Of a stretch of 55,249 nt of DNA, positions 27,518 through 35,738 are shown in pieces. The DNA lies in NCBI GenBank assembly GCA_029255105.1, contig JAQWWH010000098.1, positions 1 to 55,249 on the forward strand, read 5' to 3'. Made by a program: the position numbers and the translations under genes. A model generated the notes under the pieces. It was not told where the DNA came from. It was given only the letters and a program-made list of their open reading frames with translations, and did not search any database. How positions within the stretch are numbered: position 1 is the stretch's first letter; every line of letters begins with the position of its first letter. This DNA is from Flavimaricola sp. (lineage in GTDB: Bacteria > Pseudomonadota > Alphaproteobacteria > Rhodobacterales > Rhodobacteraceae).

Positions 27518-28483
27518 ATGAAGATTCTAGCTGTCGACGACGAACCTCTGTTTCTGGATGTGCTTATGCAATTGATGCATAGCTGCAATTATCATGACGT
27601 CGATCGCGCTGGTTCAGCGCGTGAGGCGATGGAGATCATTGAGTCCCAGGTGCAGCCATTCGACTGCTTCTTGCTTGATGTGCAGATGGAAGGAATGGAC
27701 GGTATTCAGCTTTGCCGTCGGATCCGAGCCCTTCCCGAGCATCGGTTGACCCCAATTGTCATGATTACGGCCATGACGGAAAAGGCATATGTCGATGAAG
27801 CCTTTCTAGCCGGTGCGAATGACTATGTGACCAAACCGCTTGACCGGACCGAGGTCAAAGTCCGTATGAGCATGGTCAAGTCGATCCTGAGTGAGCGGAA
27901 CCATGTAAAGCTTCTCGCCAAGCAAATTGCGCGGTCAGAAGAGTCGCACTCAGCCGCGCGGACCTTTGATGAGCCGTTGATCCTCGAAGATGCTGAAAGC
28001 CTCACTCCCTTTACCACGCTCGAGAACTACCTGCTCAAGCTGGGTAACATGCGGTTATTCACCAGTATGGCCGTCGGCTTTCATATTGAAAACGGGGGCG
28101 ACATCTATGACAAGTCGAGCGGCCTTGAATTCATGGACATTATGACCGACGCAGCCAGCGCTATCGCAGATTCGATCAAAGCCGAGAATTACCTGCTTTC
28201 CTATGCGGGGAGCGGAGATTTTGTTGCAATTCTTCCCCGGCTTTCCAGTTTTTCTGCAACAGTTGCGCAAGAACAGATAGAAGCCGGCCTCGAAGAGTTT
28301 CGTGCTATTTATATGGAAGACGGCCAAGCTCTGCCGCGAATTCGTGTGGGTCGCCCCGCTACGACAGGGCTGCTCGCCTTTGGTGATCCGACCAGAATGA
28401 TCCAGGACGCCATAAGTCGGGGCAGACAAGGGATTCCGAATACGCTACATTCTTCGGAACGTTTGGGTGTTCTTGGGGCATAG
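27518..28483 (+). CDS. Response regulator with receiver and degenerate GGDEF-like domain (paralogue 2)
   Basis: The 321-residue protein is a paralogue of the preceding one, from MKILAVDDEP at the start to a C-terminal domain with LLSYAGSGDFVAILP. The REC domain keeps D7, D8, Asp54 (FLLDVQMEG) and the Lys of YVTKPL. In the C-terminal domain the GGDEF signature reads GSGDF, so cyclase activity is unlikely. It is separated from paralogue 1 by 162 nt of AT-richer sequence and is followed within 4 nt by the Hpt gene, hence likely one operon with it. Tandem duplication is the simplest origin. Confidence 0.85.
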   Translation: MKILAVDDEPLFLDVLMQLMHSCNYHDVDRAGSAREAMEIIESQVQPFDCFLLDVQMEGMDGIQLCRRIRALPEHRLTPIVMITAMTEKAYVDEAFLAGANDYVTKPLDRTEVKVRMSMVKSILSERNHVKLLAKQIARSEESHSAARTFDEPLILEDAESLTPFTTLENYLLKLGNMRLFTSMAVGFHIENGGDIYDKSSGLEFMDIMTDAASAIADSIKAENYLLSYAGSGDFVAILPRLSSFSATVAQEQIEAGLEEFRAIYMEDGQALPRIRVGRPATTGLLAFGDPTRMIQDAISRGRQGIPNTLHSSERLGVLGA

Positions 28484-28487
28484 ATTG

Positions 28488-28847
28488 ATGAACGTGGGGT
28501 CGGAAGATGCAAAGCCTGATGTTGCAGAGGCAATGGCAGGGCTTAGGTCGCGGTTCATCGACAGTTTGGTCGATCGCATTTTGCATATGGAAGACCTTAC
28601 CTCAGAGTTGCGTCGTACCGGGGACTACACGACGGCACTCTACGGTATAAGTGCGTCGGCACATCGTATCGCGGGTGTGGCCGGAACCCTAGGATTCGGG
28701 GCGCTGGGCAGTAACGCACGAAAGCTGGAAGAAGCGATTACTGACGGATTGGCACAATACGAGCCGCGCGAGACCTTCCTTCGCATGCGGACACAACTGG
28801 AAGCCCTGCTGGACAGCCTTGAAGCTGTTCTGGAAACGGCCCCTTAG
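28488..28847 (+). CDS. Histidine phosphotransfer (Hpt) protein
   Basis: The 119-residue all-helical protein has the Hpt signature AHRIAGVAGTLGF. The phospho-accepting His is about residue 59 and Gly residues follow at the usual spacing. Hpt proteins pass phosphate between receivers and histidine kinases. The start lies 4 nt after the stop of response regulator 2, suggesting translational coupling; an in-frame ATG 21 nt earlier overlaps that gene and is less likely. Together with the kinase gene 475 nt downstream, it may form a phosphorelay. Confidence 0.82.
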   Translation: MNVGSEDAKPDVAEAMAGLRSRFIDSLVDRILHMEDLTSELRRTGDYTTALYGISASAHRIAGVAGTLGFGALGSNARKLEEAITDGLAQYEPRETFLRMRTQLEALLDSLEAVLETAP

Positions 28848-29323
28848 CTTCCAAGCACGTACATCCAGTTCAGATTAAGAACGTCAGCCGTCGGGTCAAA
28901 TGCGCAACACCGTGCAGTCGGTTGTGGTTTCAAAAGGCCCCGGCGCCAGAACCACAGCAGTGTTTGATAAAGGTCGTTGAACGGACCTTCCCAAACTGAC
29001 CGCAGATTTCACCCTACCCTTGGTTTCATAAGACATACCTTAACGCCTTGGGGCCTTTGATGAATCTCTGGCCACATCAAAAACCGGGGATTTCCGCCAC
29101 AAGCTATGGTTGTTGTCTTTGGGGGCTAGCCAAATCGGTCCAAAGTGTCTTTCTGTTGCCAATAATCAGCAAAATAGAACACGAAAACCCTTGGAAGAGT
29201 GAGATTCCGGACACATTATTGGCGAATTGTTATCCTAGCTTGCGCTCATCAATCTGCCATACGCAGACAAGGCCGTGATCCCGTGTAGTGTTATCAGGGT
29301 GAACGTTGCCAAGAACCGAGTGG
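28848..29323. other. 476-nt intergenic region between Hpt and histidine kinase genes
   Basis: The sequence is AT-richer than its surroundings, with no convincing gene, RNA or repeat. It presumably carries the kinase promoter. A rightward open frame of about 76 codons at 29048-29278 has no recognisable features and is not called. Confidence 0.5.
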
Positions 29324-31036
29324 ATGAAAATGCGTGACCTGAAGACCATCCTTCCAGCCATCGCTCTTTGCTTGGCCGCGATAGCGGTAACGTTTGCTTT
29401 CCTGAATTTTCGTATCTACTGGATGACGGATGCCGAAATTCATCGGCATCTCCCGGCTGGATTTCTGACCCATCAGGTCCTGTACAGCGTGGGCGCATCG
29501 CTTTGCCTGATCGCAATCAGTTATTCCCTTAGCCGTATCCGGGACGAACAATATGAAGATCTAAAGCACGCCGCGAACGACCGACACGCCCGCGAGCTCG
29601 ATTTTCACCAGAAGGCCATCAACACACATACAATCGTCAGTGTGACGAGTCCCGATTGCATCTTTCTTGAGGTCAACGACAACTTCGTCGATGTCTTCGG
29701 TTATTCAAGCAAGGAACTGATCGGCAAGAGCCAGGCGATGCTTTATGCGCACCGACATCTTGATCCTGCATTCCAGGCCATCAACGAGACCGTGGCCGAG
29801 GGCCGGGTCTGGTCCGGCGAAGAAAAGATGCGCAGCAAGTCGGGAGAGATCGTCTACGTTCATACTACGGTTATCCCGCAACACAACGAAGCCGGGCAGC
29901 ATGTCCGGAACGTCACGATGCGCACCGATGTTACGGCTGCCCGCAAAGCCGAGGCCGACCATTTCCTGACCATGATGCTCGAAGAGCTTCAGGACGAGGT
30001 CTACATTTACGACGCCGAGACGCTGAAGATCACTTATGTCAATCGTAGTGCTCAGGCACGTTGTGGCTGGACCCCCTCGGAAGCCCGCAAGAGCAGTATC
30101 ACGGATACTGCGCCCAACTTTGATGAACGCATGTTCCGGGCCCACGTCGCGCCTCTGATCACCGAAAAGGTGCCAGTCGTGACGATTGAGGCGATGCATC
30201 CCAAAGGCCCGGTAGAGATTGCGACCCGTCTTATGACCGGTCTGGACGATAAGAAGTTATTCGTGTCGGTCCTGCGCGACATCTCGTGGCGCAAGCAGGT
30301 CGAGAAGGCGAAGATGGAGTCTGTCTCGGTCGTTAGTCACGAACTGCGGACCCCGCTTACCTCGATCAAGGGGTCACTTCGGTTACTTCAGTCGGGCGTG
30401 CTCGGAGAGCTAAATCCCAAAGTCAAATCCATCATCGATATCGCCTCGCGCAATAGCGATCGACTGCTGATGGTGGTCAACGATATCCTCGACCTCGAGA
30501 AGATCCAGGCCAACAAGATGGATTTCGAGATGGAGCCTCTGGATCTGTGCAGTCTTGTGACTGAGGCGGTCGAGATCAATCAGGGCTTTGCCGATGAACA
30601 TGGTGTGACCTTCCACACCATGCTTCCTGAAGAACCTGCAATGATACGGGGTGACGCTGATCGCTTGATGCAGGTCATGACGAACCTCATGTCGAACGCG
30701 GTGAAGTTTTCGCCCACCGATGGTATCGTCACTCTGATAGTGCGCCAGAACGCTGGCTACTGGCGTTTGTCGATCCGCGACAAAGGGCCGGGGATCCCGG
30801 AAAAGGCCCGTAGCACGCTGTTCAAATCCTTTGCCCAAACCACTCCTATAGATGGGCGGAAGCGTGAAGGAACTGGCCTTGGCCTCGTAATTGTAAAAAC
30901 CATTCTCAAGTTTCACAGCAGTGTCATTGATTTCAGAAGCGAAGTCGGCGTTGGAACAGAGTTCTTTTTTGATGTTCCCGCTCATGTTGAGTCAGCCGCC
31001 AAACGGCCTCGGCTCGCAATGGTTAAAGAAAGCTGA
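29324..31036 (+). CDS. Membrane sensor histidine kinase with two PAS domains
   Basis: The protein of about 570 residues starts with two membrane helices (LPAIALCLAAIAVTFAF and LYSVGASLCLIAISYSL), then a PAS domain (FLEVNDNFVDVFGYSSKELIGKS) and a second PAS-like segment (ITYVNRSAQARCGW). The HisKA box is VVSHELRTPLTSIKGS and the ATPase domain has N box NLMSNAVKFS, DKGPGIP and GTGLGLVIVK. No receiver domain is attached, so it is not a hybrid kinase. It should phosphorylate the adjacent single-domain receiver and possibly the REC-GGDEF-like pair through the Hpt protein. The start is uncertain within 18 nt (TTG 29306, ATG 29324, ATG 29330). Confidence 0.9.
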   Translation: MKMRDLKTILPAIALCLAAIAVTFAFLNFRIYWMTDAEIHRHLPAGFLTHQVLYSVGASLCLIAISYSLSRIRDEQYEDLKHAANDRHARELDFHQKAINTHTIVSVTSPDCIFLEVNDNFVDVFGYSSKELIGKSQAMLYAHRHLDPAFQAINETVAEGRVWSGEEKMRSKSGEIVYVHTTVIPQHNEAGQHVRNVTMRTDVTAARKAEADHFLTMMLEELQDEVYIYDAETLKITYVNRSAQARCGWTPSEARKSSITDTAPNFDERMFRAHVAPLITEKVPVVTIEAMHPKGPVEIATRLMTGLDDKKLFVSVLRDISWRKQVEKAKMESVSVVSHELRTPLTSIKGSLRLLQSGVLGELNPKVKSIIDIASRNSDRLLMVVNDILDLEKIQANKMDFEMEPLDLCSLVTEAVEINQGFADEHGVTFHTMLPEEPAMIRGDADRLMQVMTNLMSNAVKFSPTDGIVTLIVRQNAGYWRLSIRDKGPGIPEKARSTLFKSFAQTTPIDGRKREGTGLGLVIVKTILKFHSSVIDFRSEVGVGTEFFFDVPAHVESAAKRPRLAMVKES

Positions 31037-31092
31037 TGCTTGAAGATATTCCGCCGACGCCCGAGCAGTCGGCCTCCAATAAGGAGCAGGAC

Positions 31093-31485
31093 ATGTCCCT
31101 TTCCCGAATACTACATGTTGACGACGACGAAGACATCCGGACAATCGTGCAACTGGCCCTCGAAGTGGTCGGAAGCTTTGACGTCATGCAGTTCAGCAAT
31201 GGCCACGAGGCGGTCGCGGCGGCCCAAGGCTTTGCACCGCAGCTTTTGCTGCTTGACGTCATGATGCCCGAGATGTCCGGTCTTGACGTCTGGAAATCCA
31301 TCATCGCCATGCCTGGACTTTCCCATGTTCCGGCCATCTTCGTTACTGCCAAGGCAGAAGACGAATTCTCGCGGGGCCTTGTCACCGACGGCGCTTTGGC
31401 AGTGATCACCAAACCTTTCGATCCCATGACCCTTGCTCAGGACGTTAACGACATCTGGGAACGGGCCATGCGAAAAGCGGGCTAA
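31093..31485 (+). CDS. Single-domain response regulator
   Basis: The 130-residue protein has a lone REC domain: acidic HVDDDEDI, the phospho-acceptor Asp in LLLLDVMMPEMSGLD, a Thr in FVTAKAED and the Lys of ITKPFD. There is no output domain, as in CheY- or DivK-like shuttles. I chose the ATG at 31093 because AAGGAG lies 6 nt before it; an ATG at 31036 that overlaps the kinase stop would add 19 residues. It is in the same operon as the kinase. Confidence 0.88.
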   Translation: MSLSRILHVDDDEDIRTIVQLALEVVGSFDVMQFSNGHEAVAAAQGFAPQLLLLDVMMPEMSGLDVWKSIIAMPGLSHVPAIFVTAKAEDEFSRGLVTDGALAVITKPFDPMTLAQDVNDIWERAMRKAG

Positions 31486-31601
31486 GGGGCAACCTTACTG
31501 CAAGCCAAACAGCCGCTTGCGCCGATCGATGATGCCCGTCTCGAGACAGCAGTGGCCGAGCGGCGTCAAGGGCATTCCGACACCTAAGAATTGGGCTGAC
31601 A

Positions 31602-31643
31602 AAAGGTCCCGCCCCTCCCTTAACAGAGAGGGGCGGGACCTTT
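31602..31643. terminator. Perfect 16-bp stem-loop after the two-component genes
   Basis: Arms AAAGGTCCCGCCCCTC and GAGGGGCGGGACCTTT are exact complements around a 10-nt loop. The A-rich left end and T-rich right end fit a bidirectional terminator for the kinase-receiver operon. It lies 116 nt after the receiver stop. Confidence 0.75.
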
Positions 31644-31757
31644 CGTAGTTGGCTATGTGGCGATTCCCGGCCAGCCATTGTTCCAAATATCAATTTATCG
31701 CAAATTGTCGCCGTTTACCGAAAATTAAGGCTGAGCAGAGAATCTGCAAAGGAGGCT

Positions 31758-31805
31758 ATGGCTGAAATCGGTGGATCTGGTTCTTCCCCGGACTTCGTAC
31801 ATTGA
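31758..31805 (+). CDS. Possible 15-codon leader peptide before the sugar transferase
   Basis: An AAAGGAGG ribosome-like site (31748-31755) is followed after only 2 nt by ATG and a 15-codon frame (MAEIGGSGSSPDFVH) ending at a TGA. It lies 43 nt before the preferred start of the sugar transferase and is in a different frame. Spacing is too short for a normal ribosome site, so this may be accidental. Confidence 0.2.
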   Translation: MAEIGGSGSSPDFVH

Positions 31806-31848
31806 CTTCAAGTGTCTCAGGTTGCCGTGTTCCGAAAGTAGTCCAGTT

Positions 31849-32541
31849 ATGAGTGATGTCGCGCCAGTTCCAGTCCCGCCAATCGCCATCGAGGGGCGCG
31901 TTCTTCGCACCAGGCAGGACAAGGGGCCTGCCTTTCTGGAAGGTACGGCAAAGCGTCTGGTGGATATTGCATTAGCCCTCTTCCTAGCACCCATCCTGCT
32001 CCCGTCGATAGCGACGATGTGGTGCCTGGCCCGTCTTGATGGTGGGCCGGGATTCTATGGTCATGTTCGTGTGGGACGGGGCGGCCAGATTTTCAAATGC
32101 TGGAAAATCAGGTCAATGGTCCCCGATGCCGAAGCGCGGCTTGTTGACCACCTTGCGGCAGATCCCAAAGCCGCGGCGGAGTGGGCGCACCACCAAAAGC
32201 TGAAGTTTGACCCGCGGATCACCCGATTTGGCCATTTTTTCAGGATGACCAGTTTGGATGAGCTTCCCCAGATTTGGAATGTCCTGGTCGGAGAAATGAG
32301 CCTTGTTGGCCCCCGTCCTGTCACGGCAGCCGAACTGACACGCTACGGTCAGAACGTCGATGCCTACCTTGACCTGAGGCCGGGGATAACGGGCCTGTGG
32401 CAAGTGTCTGGACGAAACGACACGACCTACGAGGAACGGGTTGCTTTGGACGTAGAGTACCATCGTTCCGTAGGCCTCCTTCTGGATGCCCGTATCGTCG
32501 CCCGGACCGCATTGGCAGTCCTCAAGGGGACGGGTCGATGA
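31849..32541 (+). CDS. Undecaprenyl-phosphate sugar-1-phosphate transferase (ExoY/WcaJ type)
   Basis: The protein of about 230 residues is the short (ExoY-length) form of the bacterial sugar transferase family. It has one membrane helix after AKRLVDIALALFL, then HVRVGRGGQIFKCWKIRSM, the catalytic-region DELPQIWNVL with GEMSLVGPRPV, and GLWQVSGR. It transfers a sugar phosphate to undecaprenyl phosphate to start exopolysaccharide synthesis at the inner membrane. The start is uncertain: the ATG at 31849 matches family length, while a GTG at 31771 would add 26 residues. The stop overlaps a possible downstream ATG by ATGA. Confidence 0.9.
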   Translation: MSDVAPVPVPPIAIEGRVLRTRQDKGPAFLEGTAKRLVDIALALFLAPILLPSIATMWCLARLDGGPGFYGHVRVGRGGQIFKCWKIRSMVPDAEARLVDHLAADPKAAAEWAHHQKLKFDPRITRFGHFFRMTSLDELPQIWNVLVGEMSLVGPRPVTAAELTRYGQNVDAYLDLRPGITGLWQVSGRNDTTYEERVALDVEYHRSVGLLLDARIVARTALAVLKGTGR

Positions 32542-32603
32542 AACGCTTCCAAAACGTTTTCCACCAAAACGCTAAACCGCAAACCAGGTACGGAGACTTG
32601 CAT

Positions 32604-32876
32604 ATGAGACTCATAACCTTGTCATTCTTGGCGACCCTGTCTGCCGGAACGACCGCTGCCACCGCCCAGGGCGTAGAGCCGTCAGCCGTGCCGCCATCGC
32701 AACTGCCTGTCCCGGTACAAGGTTTGGAAAGCATCCTGTTGCCCCCCCCGAACCCCCTGTTTGCCGGCGCATTGAACCTTGGACCGCTACTAGTCCCGGC
32801 TGCAACGTTTCTTGGTGTCACTCAGATCATCCAGCTGACGCGGGACACTGCGGCTACGGTAAACACGCCGAACTAA
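32604..32876 (+). CDS. Small exported protein of the exopolysaccharide locus
   Basis: The 90-residue protein has a signal peptide (MRLITLSFLATLSAGTTAATAQ) and a proline-rich stretch (PPSQLPVPVQ). It then has a hydrophobic segment (GALNLGPLLVPAATFLGVTQI). It could start at 32538, where ATG overlaps the sugar-transferase stop, adding 22 residues. Position and size resemble YjbE of the E. coli yjbEFGH operon, but I see no convincing sequence match, so I give no symbol. Confidence 0.65.
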   Translation: MRLITLSFLATLSAGTTAATAQGVEPSAVPPSQLPVPVQGLESILLPPPNPLFAGALNLGPLLVPAATFLGVTQIIQLTRDTAATVNTPN

Positions 32877-32917
32877 GTGGAATAGAGCTGGAATGGACCA
32901 TACGCAGTCGCTGCCGC

Positions 32918-33439
32918 TTAACAGGCCGCGACGCCTAGCCGGATCAGCTCTGAACCCTTAATGCGGTAAACCCCGTTCGCCTTGTACCGGCCAGTCTCCA
33001 GATACCAGGCCCTAAGTGGCTGGGGATAGTGAGAAGCAATGATGCCAGAGAGTTCGTCAAAATCCTCCGTGCTGAGCTGCCGGTTCATTGCCCATGGTCC
33101 GTGAAATCCAAAGGTGACATGCGGTGACGTACAGATATTTGTCAGCCCCAAATACAAGGTACAGGTCGAATAGCAGGCCCCGCGATCTATGCGAACGGAC
33201 TGCCCGGCAGCCTCGATCCTGCTTAGTTCAACGAGGCGCTGCCAGATGAAGCCGCCCAGATCATCCCGCACCACGATCTCGTCACTGGACGCCTGGGAAT
33301 TGCCGATCGTCGGTGACAGTGGCGTCAGGCCCAATGCCAGCACGCAAACAGTTAGCAAGTGTCCCGGCCCGCATCCCAACAGCCTGCATCGGCGAAACGA
33401 TAACGGCCACCGCAACGCGGCGGGTCTGCTGATAGTCAT
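32918..33439 (-). CDS. Exported ClpP-like (crotonase-fold) hypothetical protein
   Basis: The 173-residue protein begins at an ATG with GGGGTG upstream and has a hydrophobic N-terminal segment (LLTVCVLALGLTPLSP). The body has the order seen in small secreted ClpP-like proteins: GGFIWQRLVELSRIEAAGQSVRI, then CYSTCTLYLGL followed by ICTSPHVTFGFHGPW. In relatives a Ser in the GxCxSxC segment acts with a His in the FH(A/G)P segment; both Ser (CYSTC) and His (FGFHGP) are here. It is opposed to the exopolysaccharide genes on either side. Function and activity are unproven. Confidence 0.7.
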   Translation of the reverse strand: MTISRPAALRWPLSFRRCRLLGCGPGHLLTVCVLALGLTPLSPTIGNSQASSDEIVVRDDLGGFIWQRLVELSRIEAAGQSVRIDRGACYSTCTLYLGLTNICTSPHVTFGFHGPWAMNRQLSTEDFDELSGIIASHYPQPLRAWYLETGRYKANGVYRIKGSELIRLGVAAC

Positions 33440-33509
33440 GATCACACCCCAATCAATGCGGATCGGGAGTTGCCCCAACCACGCCCCAAAAAGTCCCCAC
33501 GAGATTAAG

Positions 33510-35738
33510 GTGCCAAACAGGAGTAATTGGCCCGTTAACGACCGGTCTCCCGTCGGTGGTAACTCTTTAAGATTTGCGGACAAACTTGGGCTTCTCCTGC
33601 GGGCGATTGGTCGCCGCAAAGGGAACGATGATCGGAAACAGGGCTGCCCGCGCGGTTTCTCGAAGGTCCTCGCGTCTCTTTGCGCCTCGGCCGCATTGAC
33701 CTTCCTGCTTGCGCTGGGCGATCCGGTTCGGGGTGACGGTCTATCGATTTACGGAACACCCGGTCTGATCGATATGCCGGGTGCTGCAGCGATGCCGGAT
33801 GGGCAGTTTGCCCTGACAACAAGCGGTTTTGGTGCGACCCTGCGAAACTCTCTCAGCTTTCAGATCATGCCGGGCGTCCTGGGCACGTTTCGCTATTCGG
33901 TGATCGACGAATTCCTGGGCGAGGGCTCAACCCTTTATGATCGCAGTTTTGACAACCACTTTACGCTTTTGCAGGAAACCGCGACCCGGCCGGGGTTGTC
34001 CTTTGGCCTGCGCGACTTTGGCGGCACCGGGGTCTACAGCAGCGAATATCTGGTGGTGTCAAAGGCGATATTGCCAGGCTTTGGCGTCACGGCCGGACTC
34101 GGTTGGGGCCGGCTGGGTGAGCGAAACGGTTTTCGAAACCCGCTTGCACAGGTGTCAGATGCCTTTGAGAACAGGCGGATTGCGTCCGAAGGCGGGATTG
34201 CAACGACGGGCCGCCTTGATCCCGACGTCTGGCTGAGGGGTGACGTGGCGTTTTTCGGAGGCGTGGATTGGCAGGTCACCGAAGGCCTGTCTCTTGTGGC
34301 CGAGTATTCGAGTGATCCGTACTCGGGCGAGACCGAGAGAGGTTTGATCGACCAGAAGTCACCTTTGAATTTCGGTCTGCGCTACGCCTTTTCCAACGGC
34401 ATCACCTTTGGTGCCTATTCGCTTTATGGATCCGAAGTTGGGGCCGCCCTGTCCTTTGTACTGGATCCCAAGACACCCGCCGCACCTGGGGGGGTGGAAA
34501 CAGCGCCAGCCCCGCTGCTGCCACGTGATGCCCTGCCTGTACACGGGCCGGTCAACAGCCTTAGACGGAACATAGAGGCAGGTCTGGCCGACCAAGGCCT
34601 CGTTTTGCGCGGGCTGGTCGTCGAGGGTTCGCAGATCGACATTTCAGTAGAGAACAACACTTGGCATGAACCTGCCCAGGCCGTTGGCCGGGCAGCGCGC
34701 GTATTGTCGAACACATTACCCGCCGAAGTGACGGACTTTACGGTGACCTTTGTCGCCAATGGCGTCCCGATGTCAACGGTCACCTTGAAGCGTGAGGATC
34801 TGGAGGCCCTCGAACACGATATTGACGGCGCCTGGCGGTCCCGTGCGCGGGCAGGGATCAAGGATGACACGATGGCTTCGCCAGTCTTGCTGGGCCCCCG
34901 ATTCAGCTATGGGCTGGGCCCCTATGTCGATTTCAGCTTTTTCGACCCGGATAGCCCGGTGCGGGCGGATGCAGGGCTTCAGCTCTTGGCGAGCTACAGC
35001 CCATCCCCGAGATTTGTCGTGACGGGCCGGGTAAGTCAGCCCGTTGTCGGCAACGTTGGCGACGCCGTTCGTGTGTCCGACTCGGTTCTGCCGCATGTGC
35101 GGTCCGATGCTGCGCGCTATTCGGGTGGATCGGCTATCGAGCTGAACGAACTGACCGCCGCCCAGTTTTTTCGCCCCGGGCCGGACCTGTTTGGCCGCGT
35201 CACCCTTGGTTACCTTGAACCGATGTTCGCAGGTGTTTCGGGCGAGATGCTTTGGCGGCCGTTGGACAGTCGATTCGCCCTTGGGGCTGACCTCAACTAT
35301 GTCTGGCAAAGGGATTTTGACCAGGGTTTTGGCTTTCAAGACTATAGCGTGCTGACCGGTCATGTTTCGGCCTATCGGACATTTGCCAACGGGTTCGAAG
35401 GGCAGGTCGATATCGGCCGATACCTTGCCGGGGATTATGGGGCGACCTTCCGGCTCGACCGTCGCTTTGGCAACGGATTTCGGGTCGGCGCTTTCTTTAC
35501 CCTGACTGATGTGTCGTTCGAAGAGTTTGGCGAAGGCTCTTTCGACAAGGGCATTGTGGTCGAGGTCCCGCTGTCGTGGCTGTACGGCACCGCAAGGCGG
35601 GACGGCGTGACCCAGGTCATCCGGCCGGTTCTGCGGGACGGCGGTGCGCAACTGTTGGTGTCGGATCGGCTGTATGGAATGACGCGGGACTATCGATCCC
35701 GGGACATGGCCGATGGTTGGGGGAAGTTCTGGCGATGA
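33510..35738 (+). CDS. YjbH-like outer-membrane exopolysaccharide protein (start uncertain)
   Basis: The protein begins its conserved region near LSIYGTPGLIDMPGAAAMPDGQFALT (from about 33740), the hallmark of YjbH/DUF940 outer-membrane proteins. It continues with many beta strands to SRDMADGWGKFWR. YjbH proteins work with YjbF in exopolysaccharide production or export. The start is unclear. GTG at 33510 gives a 55-residue leader before the hydrophobic signal segment; ATG 33456 is longer. The best ribosome site (AAAGGGA before ATG 33628) is one frame off, and a TTG at 33696 overlaps the stop of that frame. A frameshift is possible. The stop overlaps the yjbF-like start by ATGA. Confidence 0.8.
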   Translation: MPNRSNWPVNDRSPVGGNSLRFADKLGLLLRAIGRRKGNDDRKQGCPRGFSKVLASLCASAALTFLLALGDPVRGDGLSIYGTPGLIDMPGAAAMPDGQFALTTSGFGATLRNSLSFQIMPGVLGTFRYSVIDEFLGEGSTLYDRSFDNHFTLLQETATRPGLSFGLRDFGGTGVYSSEYLVVSKAILPGFGVTAGLGWGRLGERNGFRNPLAQVSDAFENRRIASEGGIATTGRLDPDVWLRGDVAFFGGVDWQVTEGLSLVAEYSSDPYSGETERGLIDQKSPLNFGLRYAFSNGITFGAYSLYGSEVGAALSFVLDPKTPAAPGGVETAPAPLLPRDALPVHGPVNSLRRNIEAGLADQGLVLRGLVVEGSQIDISVENNTWHEPAQAVGRAARVLSNTLPAEVTDFTVTFVANGVPMSTVTLKREDLEALEHDIDGAWRSRARAGIKDDTMASPVLLGPRFSYGLGPYVDFSFFDPDSPVRADAGLQLLASYSPSPRFVVTGRVSQPVVGNVGDAVRVSDSVLPHVRSDAARYSGGSAIELNELTAAQFFRPGPDLFGRVTLGYLEPMFAGVSGEMLWRPLDSRFALGADLNYVWQRDFDQGFGFQDYSVLTGHVSAYRTFANGFEGQVDIGRYLAGDYGATFRLDRRFGNGFRVGAFFTLTDVSFEEFGEGSFDKGIVVEVPLSWLYGTARRDGVTQVIRPVLRDGGAQLLVSDRLYGMTRDYRSRDMADGWGKFWR

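Noticed and set aside
26396..28483. Calling the paired receiver proteins active diguanylate cyclases
   Set aside because: GGDEF is replaced by GEGVF and GSGDF and no RxxD inhibitory site is visible, so activity is unlikely.
32604..32876. Naming the small exported protein yjbE
   Set aside because: The position fits, but I cannot see sequence similarity to YjbE, so I give it no symbol.
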